A DNA stretch of 64,000 nt from NCBI RefSeq assembly GCF_003254395.2, contig NC_037646.1, forward strand, positions 1,922,001 through 1,986,000. The letters run 5' to 3'. Below, piece after piece: positions 1 through 16,700 of the stretch; within the stretch, counting starts at the first letter, position 1, and every line of letters starts with the position of its first letter. Under the pieces are notes generated by a model. It was given only the letters and a program-made list of their open reading frames with translations. It did no database searches and was not told the DNA's origin. Source of the DNA: Apis mellifera (taxonomy: Eukaryota; Arthropoda; Insecta; Hymenoptera; Apidae). Made by a program: the position numbers and the translations under genes.

Positions 1-1776
1 AAAACTAAAATGATGAAATGCCTTGGAAAACAGAAAAATACAAACAAAATATATAATTATCATATTTTGTAAATTTTTTTCTCATAACAAAAATTATTAA
101 ATTCATTTACTTAAATAATTAAATAAATTTTAATAAAATGATGTAATTTCAATTTATTTAAAAAAATAGATAATTATTTAAAAAGATCACAATTTTTAGT
201 AATCTTCAAATATGTTGTAAAAAACATTTTAAATAATTTTTTTTTATATACATAAGCATTATTCGATTTTAGTTTTTGAAATATTGATAAAAATTTTTTA
301 TATTAATATTGAATTTTGTCTATATTAATAAGCCGTTTTCACTAGAAGTATCTATTCATAACAGGCATTCATTCGAATCTGCGGAATACGAAAATAAAAT
401 AATTTTTGAGCAATCAAAATTATAATAACTAAAATTTTTTCGTTATATACAAATTATAAAGGAAATCTTAAAAAAGTTTTCATTCGTCCATCTATAATAA
501 AATAGATTTTCGACCACGTATATATAAATATACATAATGTAAATATATATAATATACAATATGTATATTATTGCTACTCTTAAATTACACACTGATTCAT
601 ATGATATTACGGACATGTTCGTATAAGCAATGTTATAATGATAAAAATTTTTAAAATAATTCAACTAAAGTCGTTAGTTACATGTAAAAAAAAAAAAAAA
701 AAAAAGAAAACGAATGCTTTAAAATTATTCAAAATGAAGTTCTTCATATTATATTTCAAGTCCATTAAAATTAGCGAAAAGTTAATTGACAGATTGATTA
801 AATTTGATATATATTTAGTATTAGCATTTTTGTAATGCCTGAGAGTTATATTAATTTTAACTTACTCTTTGAATGCAAAGCACTTAAGGAATGAAGAAAA
901 ATTTCAATTAACATTAAATTATATTAAATATTTATTTTGATTTTTTGAAATTAAAACTTATATTTTTTATTTCTTAAACACTATTAAAAAAAATTTTTTA
1001 GTAAAAGTAAATATAAAATTTAATAAAAAAATGTTATATCTTTCAAAATAAAATTTAATTATTTTATATATTATGTTAATTGATTAATTATTTAACTTTA
1101 ATTATATTTATATGTATATTTTTTGTATTATTTAATTTTTTATATTGTATATATATATATTTAGTTTTGATTTATATTGATTAAGAGGATTAATATTGAT
1201 ATTTTGCTAGTCAGTTTTATTTTATGTATTTTCATTTCATTATTATATTTAATGATGAAAATATAAAAATATAAAATATTTTCAATTAAAATTTAATACT
1301 TATGATACTCAATTTTATATTTTACATTAAATAATAAGATTTAGTTTACTAATTTAATATTTTATTTTTAATCACAAAATCATTGTACTAAGCTTAAATA
1401 CTTAAATACATAAATTTCTTATGAAGATAATAAATTAATGTATAAACATTAGAATATACAAAATATACAAATTTTTATACATAACTTTTATTTTTAAAGA
1501 AAATAATTATTTTCATATTATATATATTATATATATTTTATATTATATATTATATACAATATAAAATTATATAAATATATATAAATATATATTAATAAAT
1601 CAAATATTTATGACTAGATTTACACAAATTTTACAAATTTTATTAAATTGAGCTATAATATTTATGTAGAAAACTATTTTCAATTTTTGTACAATAAAAT
1701 TTAATAAAATGTAAATTAATAGATATAAAATTACTTATTGTATCATTCTGATCATACTACAAAAAAAATAATTATA
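1..1776. other. AT-rich intergenic sequence downstream of EPG5
   Basis: No coding potential is visible on either strand. The short open frames here are low-complexity AT sequence. An A-run lies at about 686-705, followed by AT-rich spacer. On the minus strand an AATAAA hexamer (TTTATT on the plus strand) lies at about 1638-1643, roughly 135 bases past the EPG5 stop codon. It is a plausible polyadenylation signal for that gene. Confidence 0.6.
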
Positions 1777-4700
1777 TTAATCTATTAAGACATGCAAATA
1801 TCTTTGATTATAAAGCTCTGTTGTCAATATACCTATAATTATTGTTGCATTATGTAAAGAATTAGCAGGATCTCTAATTAATTTAATAGATCGTTCTATA
1901 TCTCCTTTAAGCGTTACATATTGTTTGTTTAATACAAGTCCTTCTAAAGATTGCATACCTTTAATTGCTTCTGAATTAGGACGAATTTCTATTATATCTG
2001 GTTCACTTATTTTTGATAATGCTACTCCAGGTGAATGAGGTGTGAATCTTATCATCTGATGTTCCGATTTTGATTCAGGTAATTGAGCTAAACAATATAC
2101 CCCTATTGCACGACTTAAAAATTTGCACCTAAATATAAAAATTAAATTTTTATATTAGATAAAATAATATGTCGCAATAATAAATTTTAAACATTAATAA
2201 ACATTTAATAAATACAGGAGAAAGAATAAAAAAAAACATATTTTAATATTTTGTTTTGAGTTTTTTTAATATTTTAATATTTTAATATTTCTTTTTATAT
2301 AATATATAAAATCTATTATTTTATGGCATAATTTTCAAGTTAAATAAAAAATATATTTAAATTAAAAAATTTAAAATTTATATATTATAATTTTATAAAT
2401 ATGAAATATATAAATATATATATATATAATTATTATATAATTTACCTCATTGAAAGATTGGAATTTTTCTTAAGGCCAATAGCTCCTAATATACCCCATC
2501 CTTGTCCTCCATCATCAGCAATTGTTAATAATGATCGTGCTAAACTTTTAAGAGCTCTAGCAGCTATTCTAGTATTTTCATTATATTGACATTGTCTATA
2601 TGCTAATTCACATGTTTTAGCCCAAAGGAGAGGCAACTTTTCTTCATTTATATTCCTAAAACAATAATATTCAAGTAAATATGAATGTATTGATATATAA
2701 TTTTTTTAATAATAATTTTAACTTACGTTGGCCTAATAGCAGAGATCCAGTCAACTAAATTTATGAGAAGCACTCCTTCTTCTCTAATATCTTGACATAA
2801 TGGAAGTCGCTTAAGTAAAATAAAGTACAAAGCAAGAAGCTTTCCTTCAGAAACTAAGAAAGATTCTACTGGTGGTTGTCGAGGTATTATTGATTGCAAA
2901 ATTGTTAAGACTGAAGCCCAAGTTGGTGAAAATTCTTCAAATGCTGTCATATAAATTAAGATGTTATATATTAAATATTAAGTATAATTATCTTAATATC
3001 AAATTGTATAAAATCAAACATAATATTTAACAAATATTTATAATTAGTAATTTTGCATTAAGTCTTTAAAATTATACAATAAAAATAAAAATAATGTAAT
3101 AAGCAAAAAATATATATATAATACTTAATTATATAATAATACTTAATTTTAATAATATATTTTGATAACAAAATTATATATATACCATTAAATTTAAAAT
3201 ATGCTTCTAATGCAGCCTCCATTAAATCTCCGAATATAGATGGTGAAGTAACAGTTGTTCCAATGACTTTAAGTATACTCATGAGAATTGGATTACTATC
3301 TGTTCTTTTTGAAAGCCACATTGTCCAACTAACACGAAGATGTTCCATAAGAAATCCATTTTGATTTATAGCATGAAGCAATTCAGTAATCAATAAACTT
3401 GCTTCTGGAATTTGTTGTGATTCTGAAACAGCTGAAGATCTTTTCTTATATTTTAATTGCACTTTTAATTATACATATATATAATAATTTAGATCATAAA
3501 CATATTATATTTACTGTTTATAATAACAGCTTCCATATCATCTAACATTTTTGATAATGTATTGTTAAATATTTTTGGATTTGTAGATACTAAAGATTTA
3601 TATCGAGTTGTACAAGTGATTAATAGTTTTATTGAAGATCTTATATAAAGTTGTCTTTTTTTCAATGTAGTTGGATGAAAATGGCTCATCAAAGAATCAT
3701 AGCCTGCTGCTACCTTTAGCAAACTATATAATGTAACATTTATTATAAACTTTGTAATTTAAGATTATAATTAAATTGATAAAATAAAATTATATATACT
3801 TATGTATGGCAATATCTATTGGATGGCATTGATCATTACAAACATGGAGAACAACTCTTGAATCACAACTCATAACATGCCAATTAATTATATGATCATA
3901 TGTAATAGCATCTAACAAGTGCCAAGAAAATTTTTCAGCTTCCATAATTAATTGAATTACTTTATCAGTCTGAAAATATATTATTGATATTTAAAATTAT
4001 ACTTATATTTCTATTATATTTATATTATATTATAGTATATTATATTATATTTATATTATAGTATATTTATATATTATTAAATGTTTTAAATAAAATGTTA
4101 CAAATTATGTTTTTTAAAAACTATTGCAGATATTGTTTTGTTTTTTATTTTAAATTAAATGATTTAAGATTTTATTGTGAAATGCATTTAAAATATAAAA
4201 AATTTGAAGCGAGTATCTTAAATGAAATTCTTTCTATTATTGATTATAGTTGAATATTTTGTTACTTGTATTACTTGTATTAATATTTATATTTTTCGTT
4301 TATCATTTAAATTATAAATTAATTTAATTTAAAATTAATTTTTATAATCATTTCAAAAGTAATAATTTTTTTTAAATAAAATCTATTATATAACTAGATT
4401 TATTTGTTCACTTAAATTTCTTAATAATTTGCATAGTAATTTATTTTTAACAAAATATGTATATTTCCAAAAGTTTTATTTGTTTAAAAAAATCTAAATA
4501 TTTTAATTAAAAAAAATTTTTTATTTAAATATTGTAAATTTTTAAATTTTTAAATATTAAAATTTAAAAAAATAAAAATTTTAAATTATTCATGTACTAA
4601 AATTAATAGAAGATAAAATAAAAAATGATACTGAAAATTCAGTATTATAGAGCTCCAGTCTATAAAAGTTTACATTATAATTCAACTATGTTTTAAATTT

Positions 4701-7700
4701 ATCTATTTTATTATATGCTTAACAAGAAAAATATAATTATTATAATGTCATTAAAAAATAAAAAAAATGATAAAAAGATAAAAATCAAAATCTCTAAAAT
4801 TCTTTTTAATATCATTAATAATTTTGATGATATATGTAAACTAATTAAAATTAAATTTCTTTATTTATGAATTTAAAAATTTTTATGTAATAAAAAATTA
4901 ATATTATTCTTTTAAATTACCTGTCTAACATTTGGTTCATTAGATAATTTTACCAATAAATTTAATAAACAAACGTGCATTCTTGCTACAATAGTTGGTG
5001 GCTGTGTTGCTAATATATCATTTATCCAAAGTGGCCAATGTACACATGTAAATACACTTCCAAGGAATAAATGACTATCTGGCAAATACTGATCAATTAC
5101 TTTTACCATTAATTCAACATCATTTATACATGGATAAAAACGATCCCATGGTAATGATAGAAAATTGCCATGAATAACATTTAAGATATGATCTTTAATT
5201 GAAGCATGTGCAAAATTAGTAACATAAAATTGCCAGACAAAACAAAGTATTTTGCTAGATGCTGGCAGAGTATCGTTAATGAAACGAATACATTCGACAA
5301 AAATTGCTACAAATTTATTAGCATATGGACCATCTGCAATAATCCATGGTAATAAAACTGATCGGTCATCTGTAAGCTGTTGAATCCATGCAGCAGTTGG
5401 TTCTTTCAAATTTCGCGTCCAATATGGTGTAATCCAAGGTGAATACATTTCACTTAAAACAGGCCATATTTTCTCGCACACTTTAATAATATAATAATTA
5501 TATATATATTATATAGAATTTTTTTTTATTAAACTATAGAAGCATAAATATAAAAAAAATATTACATGACTTTTTGTTATGTTTTATTATAATATTTATT
5601 TAACAAATATTTAGTTTGAAATATGTAAGTATAACAACAAATTCCATATATAAATTATAGAATACACATTGTCTACTTATATGTATTTATTTATATATAT
5701 AACATATAATAAATAGTGCAGCACAGAAATAATACTATATATCAATAAATTTGTAAGTGAGATACATATATGTGATAAAATTCTAAAGTTCTAAAGTAAT
5801 TTATTGTAATAAATTATATATTGATATCAAACTTATATGTATTAACAATAGAAGAACATAAAAGAGAGAATTTATATAATTTAATCATAAATGATATTTT
5901 TCAAAATAGATTTTTCATAATTTTTCAAAAAACATCATATAAATACAGATATAATATAATAGTGGATATAATAATAGTGGACTTTTTAAATTCTAGAATA
6001 TAAAATTTATTGTTGCATATATTTTTCAAATTATATGTAATGCTTATAATTTTATAATAAGCAATCTATTTCAAAACTTCATGTAATATTTTTTTTTATA
6101 TATAGATAATATTTATTTTATTTAAAAAAAATTATAAATATTTTGTATATAATATAAATTTCAAATGCTTACATTGATCTCCTAATGAACCTCGATCAGA
6201 TTGTAGTGTAAGTGCAACAAGAGCATGACCTATCATGCCAAGGAATGTACTTAATGGATCATTATAGATTCTATATTTTGGATATAATCCATAAAGACCA
6301 TATTGTAAACGTTCTTGCATAAAATGTTTACTTAATAATATAGCTGTATCGTGTACCTGTAATTAAAAATATATTTATTTTTCTTTGTATATTTACTTTA
6401 AATATTATAAACAGAAAATAGATATATTTTGTTTGAAAAAACGAACCTCTTGTCGAGAAAGAAGTTTTTGTTCAGTAGCATAATGACGAATATTATCTCT
6501 AATTTTAGAATTACTCAAAAAAGCATTTTTTGATTTACCACTAAGGGTTCCTAGCAAATCACGCCAAACATCTAGTGATAAATTTTGACTTTCACTACTT
6601 TTTAATACAACACTTAGAACTTCGCCATAATGTTCAGGAAATTCATGTAATAATATAAGTCGTAAATGGTTTCTAAATAACTGTAAGAAAAAATTTATTA
6701 CAAAAAAAAAACATTAATTAGATAATTCTTAAAATCTTTAAATTGATAAAGAGAATAGAATATCATAATAGAATATTAATAAAATTTTTTCAAAAAATAA
6801 TATTCCATATTATTAAATTGGATAATATATATTTGAATAACAAAATAAATATTCCAAAAATATTATTTATTTTATCTTTTTGATTAATTACCTTTAATAT
6901 TAGAAATTATAGATATGTATTATAATTAAAAATTTAAATTACATATTATAATAATAATCCAAATTTTTTGTATTTTAAAAAATTAGTGTCTTTAAACTAT
7001 TGAAATTAAAAACAAACATATATATAAGATATATATAAGATATATATAAGATAATATAAGATAATAATCTGATAATCTGCAGTGATTTTAAAAGTATAGA
7101 ATAATTTGTAACATTTTATATCAAATCTTAATTAAATATGATGATAAAATCGTTATTGTCTATTCGGCCAATATAATATAATAAATAATAATCGCGTTCA
7201 AATTGGTAACATGAAACATTGTATTTATTGATTGCATTATTTAAAATAGAAATTGATTTGTTTTTTATTATATCACATGTTTTGTCATATCTATAAAATA
7301 TATATATATATATATGGGAAATCGTTGACGATTAGAAACAAACAAGACTAAATCATATAAGAATACTCGCATTGTCGTACTGATCAATATTGAATACATT
7401 ATTTTGTTGTTGTATAATTAATTAGAATGAAATGTTATAAAATATCATAGAATTAGTATTTATACATTTATCATAAAATGAAATTTATTAAATATAAATA
7501 CCTCATGTAATATCAATTTAGTTTCTTCTGGATTGAGACCCATATTACAAAGAGCTCTAGATATCAAATCTATGAATGTTGATCGTTCACTTAATCTTGG
7601 ACGCTTATAATTTAACCAGATTCCTACATCAAACTAAAATAAAAATAAAAATAAAAATAAAATATGAAAATATTATAAGAAATAAAAATAACACAAATAG

Positions 7701-10700
7701 CATACTTTTGATAATAATACAAAACAGAGATCGACATTTGTGCTTGTTGAAAATTCGACAACAGTTTGATACATTTGTAAAAATGTTGAAGCACTACCAG
7801 CAACAGGTGTAAAATAAGGTCCAAGTAAACCACCTAGATTTGATTTTTGCATAATAGTATTTAATAATTGTAGACCTTGACTTTCTTCTCCATTAATGAA
7901 TGACTATTAAGATTAATATATATTAATATTATAATTAATTAAATGTATTAATAATATAATACATTAAAATTATATTTATTAATTTTTATAATTATAATTA
8001 CCTGCCCTAATTTTTCTAGACAAGTAGTAATAAGTTGTTTTGTTGGTGGACATAATGATACTTCTTCTGTATAAGAGTTTATAAGATGATAAAATAATTT
8101 AACTCCACTTTCTTGGATTTTGTATAATGTCGTAGTGTTTTCATTAGTTCGATTTATTAATATTTCATGTTCTAACATCCTGAAAATAAAAAATTATTTA
8201 TTTATTTTTAATTAATATACATTTATATTTAAAATTTCAATTTATATCATAAAATATAACAATATATATTATACATACGCAATTAAATGATCAATAAAAA
8301 GACATCCTTGAGTAACTTTACTAGGTGGTGGTTGACTTGCTTTTATTAATAAATTTTCATATTCAGCTCTATTTTGTGTTATCATATGATCAATACCATC
8401 ACTAATGTGTGCTTCAAGTACCTATAAATGTATAAATTAAATAATAAATATAATATAATCTATAAAATAATTTTATTTAATTCTGAAAGAGAAATCATAG
8501 ATTATTATTATTATTCTTACTTTAACTGTAATTACTGCTGGACCAGCACAATGCACAGTAGGTGGTGTTCCTGACCTAGTGTGTTTCTGATTTGGAGGTG
8601 CTGGATCACATAATGCATGCAATGTTACTTGATTCTCATTCTCTTTATAAAGTGTAGGCACTAGTTCCAAAAAGCTAGAATCTACTGCAGTATGTTCAGA
8701 AATCATTAAATTATATGTCTGAGCATAATCTAATATTATCTTAAGATATGGTTTAACGAGATCAATTACTGAATTTGAATTATATATATTTTCTTTTGGT
8801 ATACAATTAAAAATTGTTTGATTGCAATTTAAAGGTGGAGGTGAAACAGAATATTCGTATGTAGTCAATCGTTTAAATATTCTTTGTAATGGTGGAATCT
8901 TTTCAGAAAGTAAAGTCGATACATTTTTTCCTTTTTGATAAGTTTCTTGATTTCTATTACATGCACATTCCCATTCTTGAACAGCCATCATTTGATTTTG
9001 TTGTACGGCTGAATAATCAATATATTCTAACCATGGTGTCTATTTAAACAAACATGAAAGAAATGAGATAAAATAGAATTTATAATACATTTCATTAGTT
9101 AATAATAATATAAAATAATTATATATATAAAATTAAATTAAAAATAAAAAACAACATTTTGTAAAAAGCTTAGTTAAAAAAAAATTGAATTATTTAATAG
9201 ATATATTTGAAAATCTTTTTCTTTGTATTATATTTTTTTATGTTATATGAAGTGATATTAATGTCAAATTATTACTAATAACATATTTATTAATTAATTA
9301 TTTTATTAATTTATATTTATATTATTGAATTATTGAAAATGAAAAAAAGAATAATTAATATTAAAATTAAATTACTATTAAAAAATATTATTCTTTATTT
9401 TCGATTTAGATATAGAATCACTCTTATATACTGTACTTTAATACTGTTTTAATATTTATTGTTTTAATATTTTTTATTTATAATAAATATAATAAATTAA
9501 AACTTACCCAGTTATCTTGAACAAGTAAAACTAATTTTTGTGACATATATTGTGGAGGTAGAGCTGGTAAATAAAGACCCGGTTCATGCAATCTTGGTTC
9601 TTCAAGCCACAAACTTAAAGTTTTATAAAATCTTAAAATATGTAAAAATATGTAAAATTAATGATTAATAATAAAATTAATTTATAATATTCTTTTTCAC
9701 AATTTTTACATTTATGTTTTATATGTTATATATAACATACTTTGCTACATTAAAATAAAATGAACGTTTATCATCAGTGATTGGTTTTCCATTATCTAAA
9801 TCTTTTTCCCCTTTTAATTGGAAATATGTTGTAGTATCATGTAAACGTTTTTTTAATTTTTTTAAATAACTTAAATTAATCATGCCCTCAAAAAATTTTT
9901 CACCAATCCCCCCATGATCAATGACACTAAAAAATAAATTGCATTATTACAGATATATTATTAATATATTACTAATATAAAACCAAGATATATAAAATAT
10001 AAAAAATAAAAATATAAAATTTTTTGTAAAACAAACCCTGATAATGTTGGGACTCTTGCAAGAAATAAAGCAAAAAAATTTTGCCATAAAAGAGGAAGAA
10101 TAGGATGTCCTATAGGTGTATCTAGAGCTTGTTGTGACCAACGATATATAGATAATCCATTAATTCCAAATGGTTGCATTTTTACAGTTACACAAGCTCG
10201 CTAAAAATATATTAAATATATATAATAAATTATTAAATGTTATAAAAAATATGAAATACCTTAATAGCAGTATCTAATGATATATTAGGTTGTGCTGATA
10301 ATTCCTTTAAAATTTCATGCCATAATCCAGTTTTAATTTCTCTATTATATTGTTCAGTTAATAATATTTGATGAGCAACCCATACTGATTGAGTAGATTT
10401 TCCTAAAAGACTAATCGAATTTGAAGAACCAGTTGCCCAATTTAAAAATGATCCAAATGATGTTATCACATTACGATTAGATGCATTCTGAAAATAATTT
10501 ATTAAAATATGATTTTAAAAATACTTTAATATAATTATTACATGTATCTGTATAAATATAAAAGTAGATTAATATCTTGTAATAATAAGTTTATATTCTA
10601 AGGATAAACAAAAAAGAAAGGAGAGGAAAGAGAAAAAAAGAGAACGAGAGAGATCACACCTCATTAATTTCCTCTGTGGCAAGCTAATAAAATGAAAATA

Positions 10701-13700
10701 TTTTTAAATTAATATAAAATATTGAAATATTAATTCCTTACAAGTAAAAAATAATATTTTAATAATTTAAATATTATAACAACATTTTATAGAATAAATT
10801 TAATGAAATTAACTTCGTAAAAAACCTTGACATTAGTTTTAGCTTTTTATAAAAAATATTTTAATGTTTTTACTTATAATACAATATTTAATACAATATT
10901 TAATATATCGATATAATAAAATTCTAATAGTAAATAAAAATTGATCTTACAGAGAAAAGATTCTGAAACATATGCTCCACTGTTTCTTTTGCATCTGTAT
11001 GAAAAAATGCAGCACTAATAACTATGTCCATTAAATATAATACACTTTGATCTTTATTCCAATCTGGTATATGTATAAATGTATTCAACCATAGATATAC
11101 AAATTCTTTTGGTGTCTGTAAATGATATCTACAACAAATTATATCATTTTAAAAATAAAATATTATTCAATATTAATAATATTAAACAAATTACAAAATA
11201 CATAAAATATCGTTTACTTTTTATAATTATATAAATGTGAATGTATCATATTTGAAAATTGTTTCAGTATTGTTCCTGGAAATTCAGGAGTTATAAGGCT
11301 TTTAGCCACTTTCATATAAGATCTATCAGCCATAATTAGAGAAATAACAAGACTAATAAATTTATCATTCTTAAGTAATGAGTCAACACATTCCAAAAAT
11401 AATGGTATTATATGATGTAAACATATAAGCATTTGTTCATATTTACAATGATATTGTAATATTTCTAATTGACCAAAACCTTTTAAACATATCAAAGGTA
11501 TAGAATGGCCCCATAATGTCATAAGTGTTGCTACATAACATGCAATAGGTTGCTTTTCTCGTATACCAGTGACTAAAATTTCTAAACTTAAATCAGAATC
11601 CATATCTGGTACATGAGCAAAAGCTGCAGTAGGATTTAAAAGTGCATAATGACAAAGTGCTTCAGTTTGATCGAGTTGATGTAATCTAAGTTTAGAAACC
11701 ATATCCCATGCCCATAATGAAAAAATATGTTCAGCATTTTGAGGCCTTATTATTGTTGACATCTACAAATGTAAATATATATAAAAAATTAAAATTTATT
11801 TTGTTAATTATAGATATATTAATATTTAATTTATACCTGTTTAACACCTTCTACTAATAAAGAAGTATTTTGGACAGAAGAATCAGGTACATATTTCATA
11901 GTAAGTTCAACAATTAATAATGCTATACGTCTATGTAAATCAATAGGAAGATATAAACTATCATTTCTGTAAAAATATATGATTATATTTTTACACATAA
12001 ATTTTATATTATTTTATATTTTATATAATTTTATATTTTTATTTAAATCTCTGTCTTTTTTTGTGAAAATATTCAAGTACATTATAAATTTAAGTTATCA
12101 AATTAAAATAAAAAGTTTTTCATAAAAGTATGATTATCCATATGGAATGAACTATTGAATTAATAAAAAACAACAATAAATATCATAAATATTATAAAAA
12201 AACAAAAAAAATATTGTATTAATTATTTAAAAAATAATTTTTAATAAAATTAAACTGTTTTTAAAATATTATTATAAATTAGTTATTATTTTTTAAATTC
12301 ATAAAGTTTTTGAAAATTTTCGTAACATGAAAATTCATTTTTTTCAATATTTTTTCAAACAATTGTTTATATGAAATCTACAATTTTTTATTTTAAAAAT
12401 ATTATATGTTGCAAAAAATTTTTATTATATATATTATATATATTCTGTTTATTATATATTTATTCCAGATATAAAGCATATAAGCTATATATTAATGTTC
12501 AAATATTTTTATAAATAATTATATTATAATTCATTATTTTTCAAGTAATTATATAATACATATTGCATTTTTTTTATTTTTTAAACATAACAATAATATA
12601 AAAATTTAAATTCTATTTTTAAATGATTTTTCATGTATATATATATAAAATAAATTAGGAATTATTTTTCTTATTATTATTATTATACTATATTACTAAA
12701 CTCTTACTCATCAAATCCCCAATTTAAGTGAGTAAGGATTAAACGGGCCAAATGATTCTCAGTTGATGTCAATGAATATTGATGTAACCATGTAGAAAGA
12801 ATAATTATATCTTTCTCTTGTAATATCCATTTGTATAATTTTAAATCAGTAAATAGATATAAACTTAACTAAAATTTATAAAGTTAAATTTTTAAAAATA
12901 TTTATTTATAAAAAAATATATTTCTTATACCTTTCCAGCTGATACAAAATTATCTCGTAATTTTTGTAAAATATCTGATAGTAATGAAGGATATTTATAT
13001 GTTAAATTTGACAGAAGAGATCGAGCATCTTTTGAACAAGAATCTTGTGTTTTTTCACTAAGAAATCCAATCTGTAATTATCATTATTTTTAAATATTAA
13101 AAAATGATATATAATATAAACAATAATAATACATACTTGAAATAGATCTATTGTTGTTGTTTTCACAAAATCATAATCCTGCTCAGTTCTTGCTAAAGCC
13201 ATATTAGCAAAAGTTGTTAAAAGAAAATATGATTCATCTCCTGGCATACTACTTAATTTTTCTTCAAATTTTGTACAAAGTTGTGAAGAATTTAATTCAT
13301 TTATCCAATCTTTAATATCATTAACATAATATCAAAATTTTTATAGTTTTCAATTTCAAAAATGTTTATTTCAATTAAAAAATTATACATACCATGAGTA
13401 GATCTATTAGAAACATGCATATCTATTTGCGTACAATCAGTATGTAAAATATAAAATATTTGCCATAGAGTATTAGATGATATTAAATCATATGGCAGAG
13501 AAGCTAAATATTGCCATGCTCCTAAACGACGTGAAGAAAATATACATAAAACTGCTCTCAAAAAAAAACAATCAAATTCAAGTTGAAGTTTTTTCAATAT
13601 TGATACATCATTAATCTATAAAATTAAAATGTAAGAGTACATAAAATATAATTACAAATTTATATTAAATTATTCTTAATAATATGATTTACCTGATTTT

Positions 13701-16700
13701 TATCAAATTCCTCCCATTGATCATTAGCATATTGTACAATATCTTTAATTAATGCACTTAATCGTTTAGTTAATTGTCTATATCTTGGAGAGTCATATGT
13801 TTTCAAGCCTTGTTTTAAAAGTCTAATAATAGTTGTAAAAAATGCAAACATTCGGAACAAATGATGATGTGTAATATAAGTTTTATTTTGATGATAATCA
13901 TCATTTTGATATTGGATACATAATACTTGTTCAAATATTTTACTAAAAGGAATTTGATTTAATAACGAAATAAGATCACTTTCAAATAAGTTTGCACCAA
14001 CATTGGCAATATCTTCATCTTCTTCTCCTTCTTCATCCAACATTACCCAAACAGTATCACCTGGACTACATATTGTATCTTGTAATGATTGTTGTACCTA
14101 ATTAAAAATTAAATTTTATCAATTCATTGATTATCATTAAATAATGACTTTCAATTTTAATAATATTTTTTAATTTTTTGTTTTAGTTTTAAGCTTTTAA
14201 ATGCTTTTATTTCATCATTAAAATAAAATTTTAATTATTTGACAAAATCATATTTCTATTCATTTTTATAAATAAAGAATTATATATTTTATGATTTCAA
14301 ATATTTCATAAATATTATATAATTATATTCTTTAAATAAATCTATTTTTTAAATATTGATTTTAAATTAAATTTTGGAATTATAATATCTGAAAATTATT
14401 ATTGTGAAAAATATTATTTATCCAATATTTTGAATATTTTGCTATCAAGATACATTGGATAACTTAATATAGATTAACATTGGATAATATTCAATTTATA
14501 TTAGATCTATGTTAGATTTCAATTTTTTCTTATTTTGTAAAAATAAATATTTTTTCCCAATTAAAATCTTGTTTTAATAATAAAATAATTTTTTTTTAAA
14601 AAGATTAATATTGTCAAAATTGGCAAAAGTCATTAAACTATTTATTTCTAAATTATGTATTTTTAATTAGAAGTAAGTATTTATAAACACCTGTTCGAGA
14701 AATTTTTCTCTATCCTTAATGGGTAATAAAATAACAGCCAATGTAGCTATTATATGATCTAAATATGGATCATTTAATGAAGATATGCCTAATTTTCCAT
14801 GTTGTTGTGATATTGGAGTTTGAACATAACTGCGAGCCCAATTCATTACTCCACCAGGACATCTCAAGATATGGTTCAATATAAATAAATGATCTTGCCA
14901 AGTTGCTACTCTCAATAAGATTGCTATTAATCGTGTAAGCCATTCTCTAGTATCTGTTACAAATTTACCATCTTTTAATAATTTTCTTTGAAAATTGAAT
15001 AATATAGTTATACACATTCTAATTTCCACTAATTGTGGAATTGTTTGAGAAGGTACATGTATTGGTAATAAATTTACGGGTGCATTATGAGGAAGATTTA
15101 TAAATTCTTTACAAGATATGCAAACTCTTTGAATATAATATTCAATTTGAAATTTTAACATTTCTGCTTCATAACAATATAATGCTTGAGTATTATGTAA
15201 TAGATCTTTTATTGTTGATAAATTTCGAGTTAATGCAGCTAGTGTCTGCTGATTAAAACGTGCAATATAATATTCATGTGTAGCAACAACAGGATTTCCA
15301 TCTTGACATTCTCCTGTTTCTCTAATACAAGCTTTATCTAAACACCATAACTGTTTTTGCATTTCTCTACAGGATTTCTTTAAAATTTCCAATTCATGAG
15401 AATTGATAATTAAATTATTTCTTACACGAAGATAATTCATTAAAAGCTCATGTAATCTATGTTGCTGTCTAATTGCATTACTTCTAAGTTGTATTTCCGC
15501 AAATTCTGAAATAAACATATCAATCCATGCTAATTCCTGATTGAAATATAATGATGCTAATTGGCTCTCTGTAAATGGTATAATTTCTTTAAAAGAAATA
15601 TGTATATCATCTACTTGATTTATGATAGAATCTGATTGATTTTTTGTTCGTCTATCATATATAAAGTTCTTTGAATTTGATATATTTGAATCTTGAGATA
15701 AATTTGTTGTTATACTTCCATTATTAAAACCATCAAGTGTATCTACTAAATCTATTGTAGAAATCGATGTTATAACTTCTTCCACTTTCTCATTTAAATT
15801 ATTCCATGCTGATGTTAAATTATTTCCAATTTCATTATTAATTTTGGTCTAAAATTTATTAAAAAATATATTATAATTACTTACAATTTGTTTAAAATAT
15901 ATTTGAATATAGAAAATAATATTTAAACATTTATATTATATTATAATATATAATATAATATTATTATATTAATATTTAAATTAAACATTTTCTCAAAATC
16001 GTTTTTAAAATTTTATGATTCATTTCTTTATGTATTATATTATCATTAATTTTTTTTAAATAATAAGTTATTATAAAAAATTCTTTAACTATAACTTTAA
16101 TTAATATTATTTTGATAATTTTTTTAATTTAAATAAAAAAAATTAAATTAAATACTTTGTCATTTATAGTTTGTAATCCTTCTGTTTCTTCTGAAATTAT
16201 TTGAACTGATTGTTTTTCATAGAGTTCAGTGTCAATTGCAGCAGAATGTAATTCACTTTCCATATTTTCAACACCTTCTCCTTTTGGATAATTTGTAGGA
16301 GATTCTTCGAGAACACATTCAAATTCTTCCAATGTTGGAACATCTGGTATCTGTTGTTCCATAGAAAACTTGGATTTTTCTTCTCTTTTTTTCTAAAAAT
16401 ATATATTTTTTAATCTTAATTATATATATATAATATATAATATAATACATAATAATAAATTATATAAATATAATTTTTAATCTTATAAAACAACAAATTT
16501 CAGAAAAAAATTTTTATATGTTACATATAAAAATTATATTTATATATGTATATATGTTATATTTTTATATGTGTATTTGTTAAACATATTTAAATTTTTA
16601 TAAATTATAATCTAAACTTATATTATTAATAAAAATAAATATTTTAAAATCTATACATTGATGATTCAACTTTAAATTCTTGTTATTATTAAACAATATT

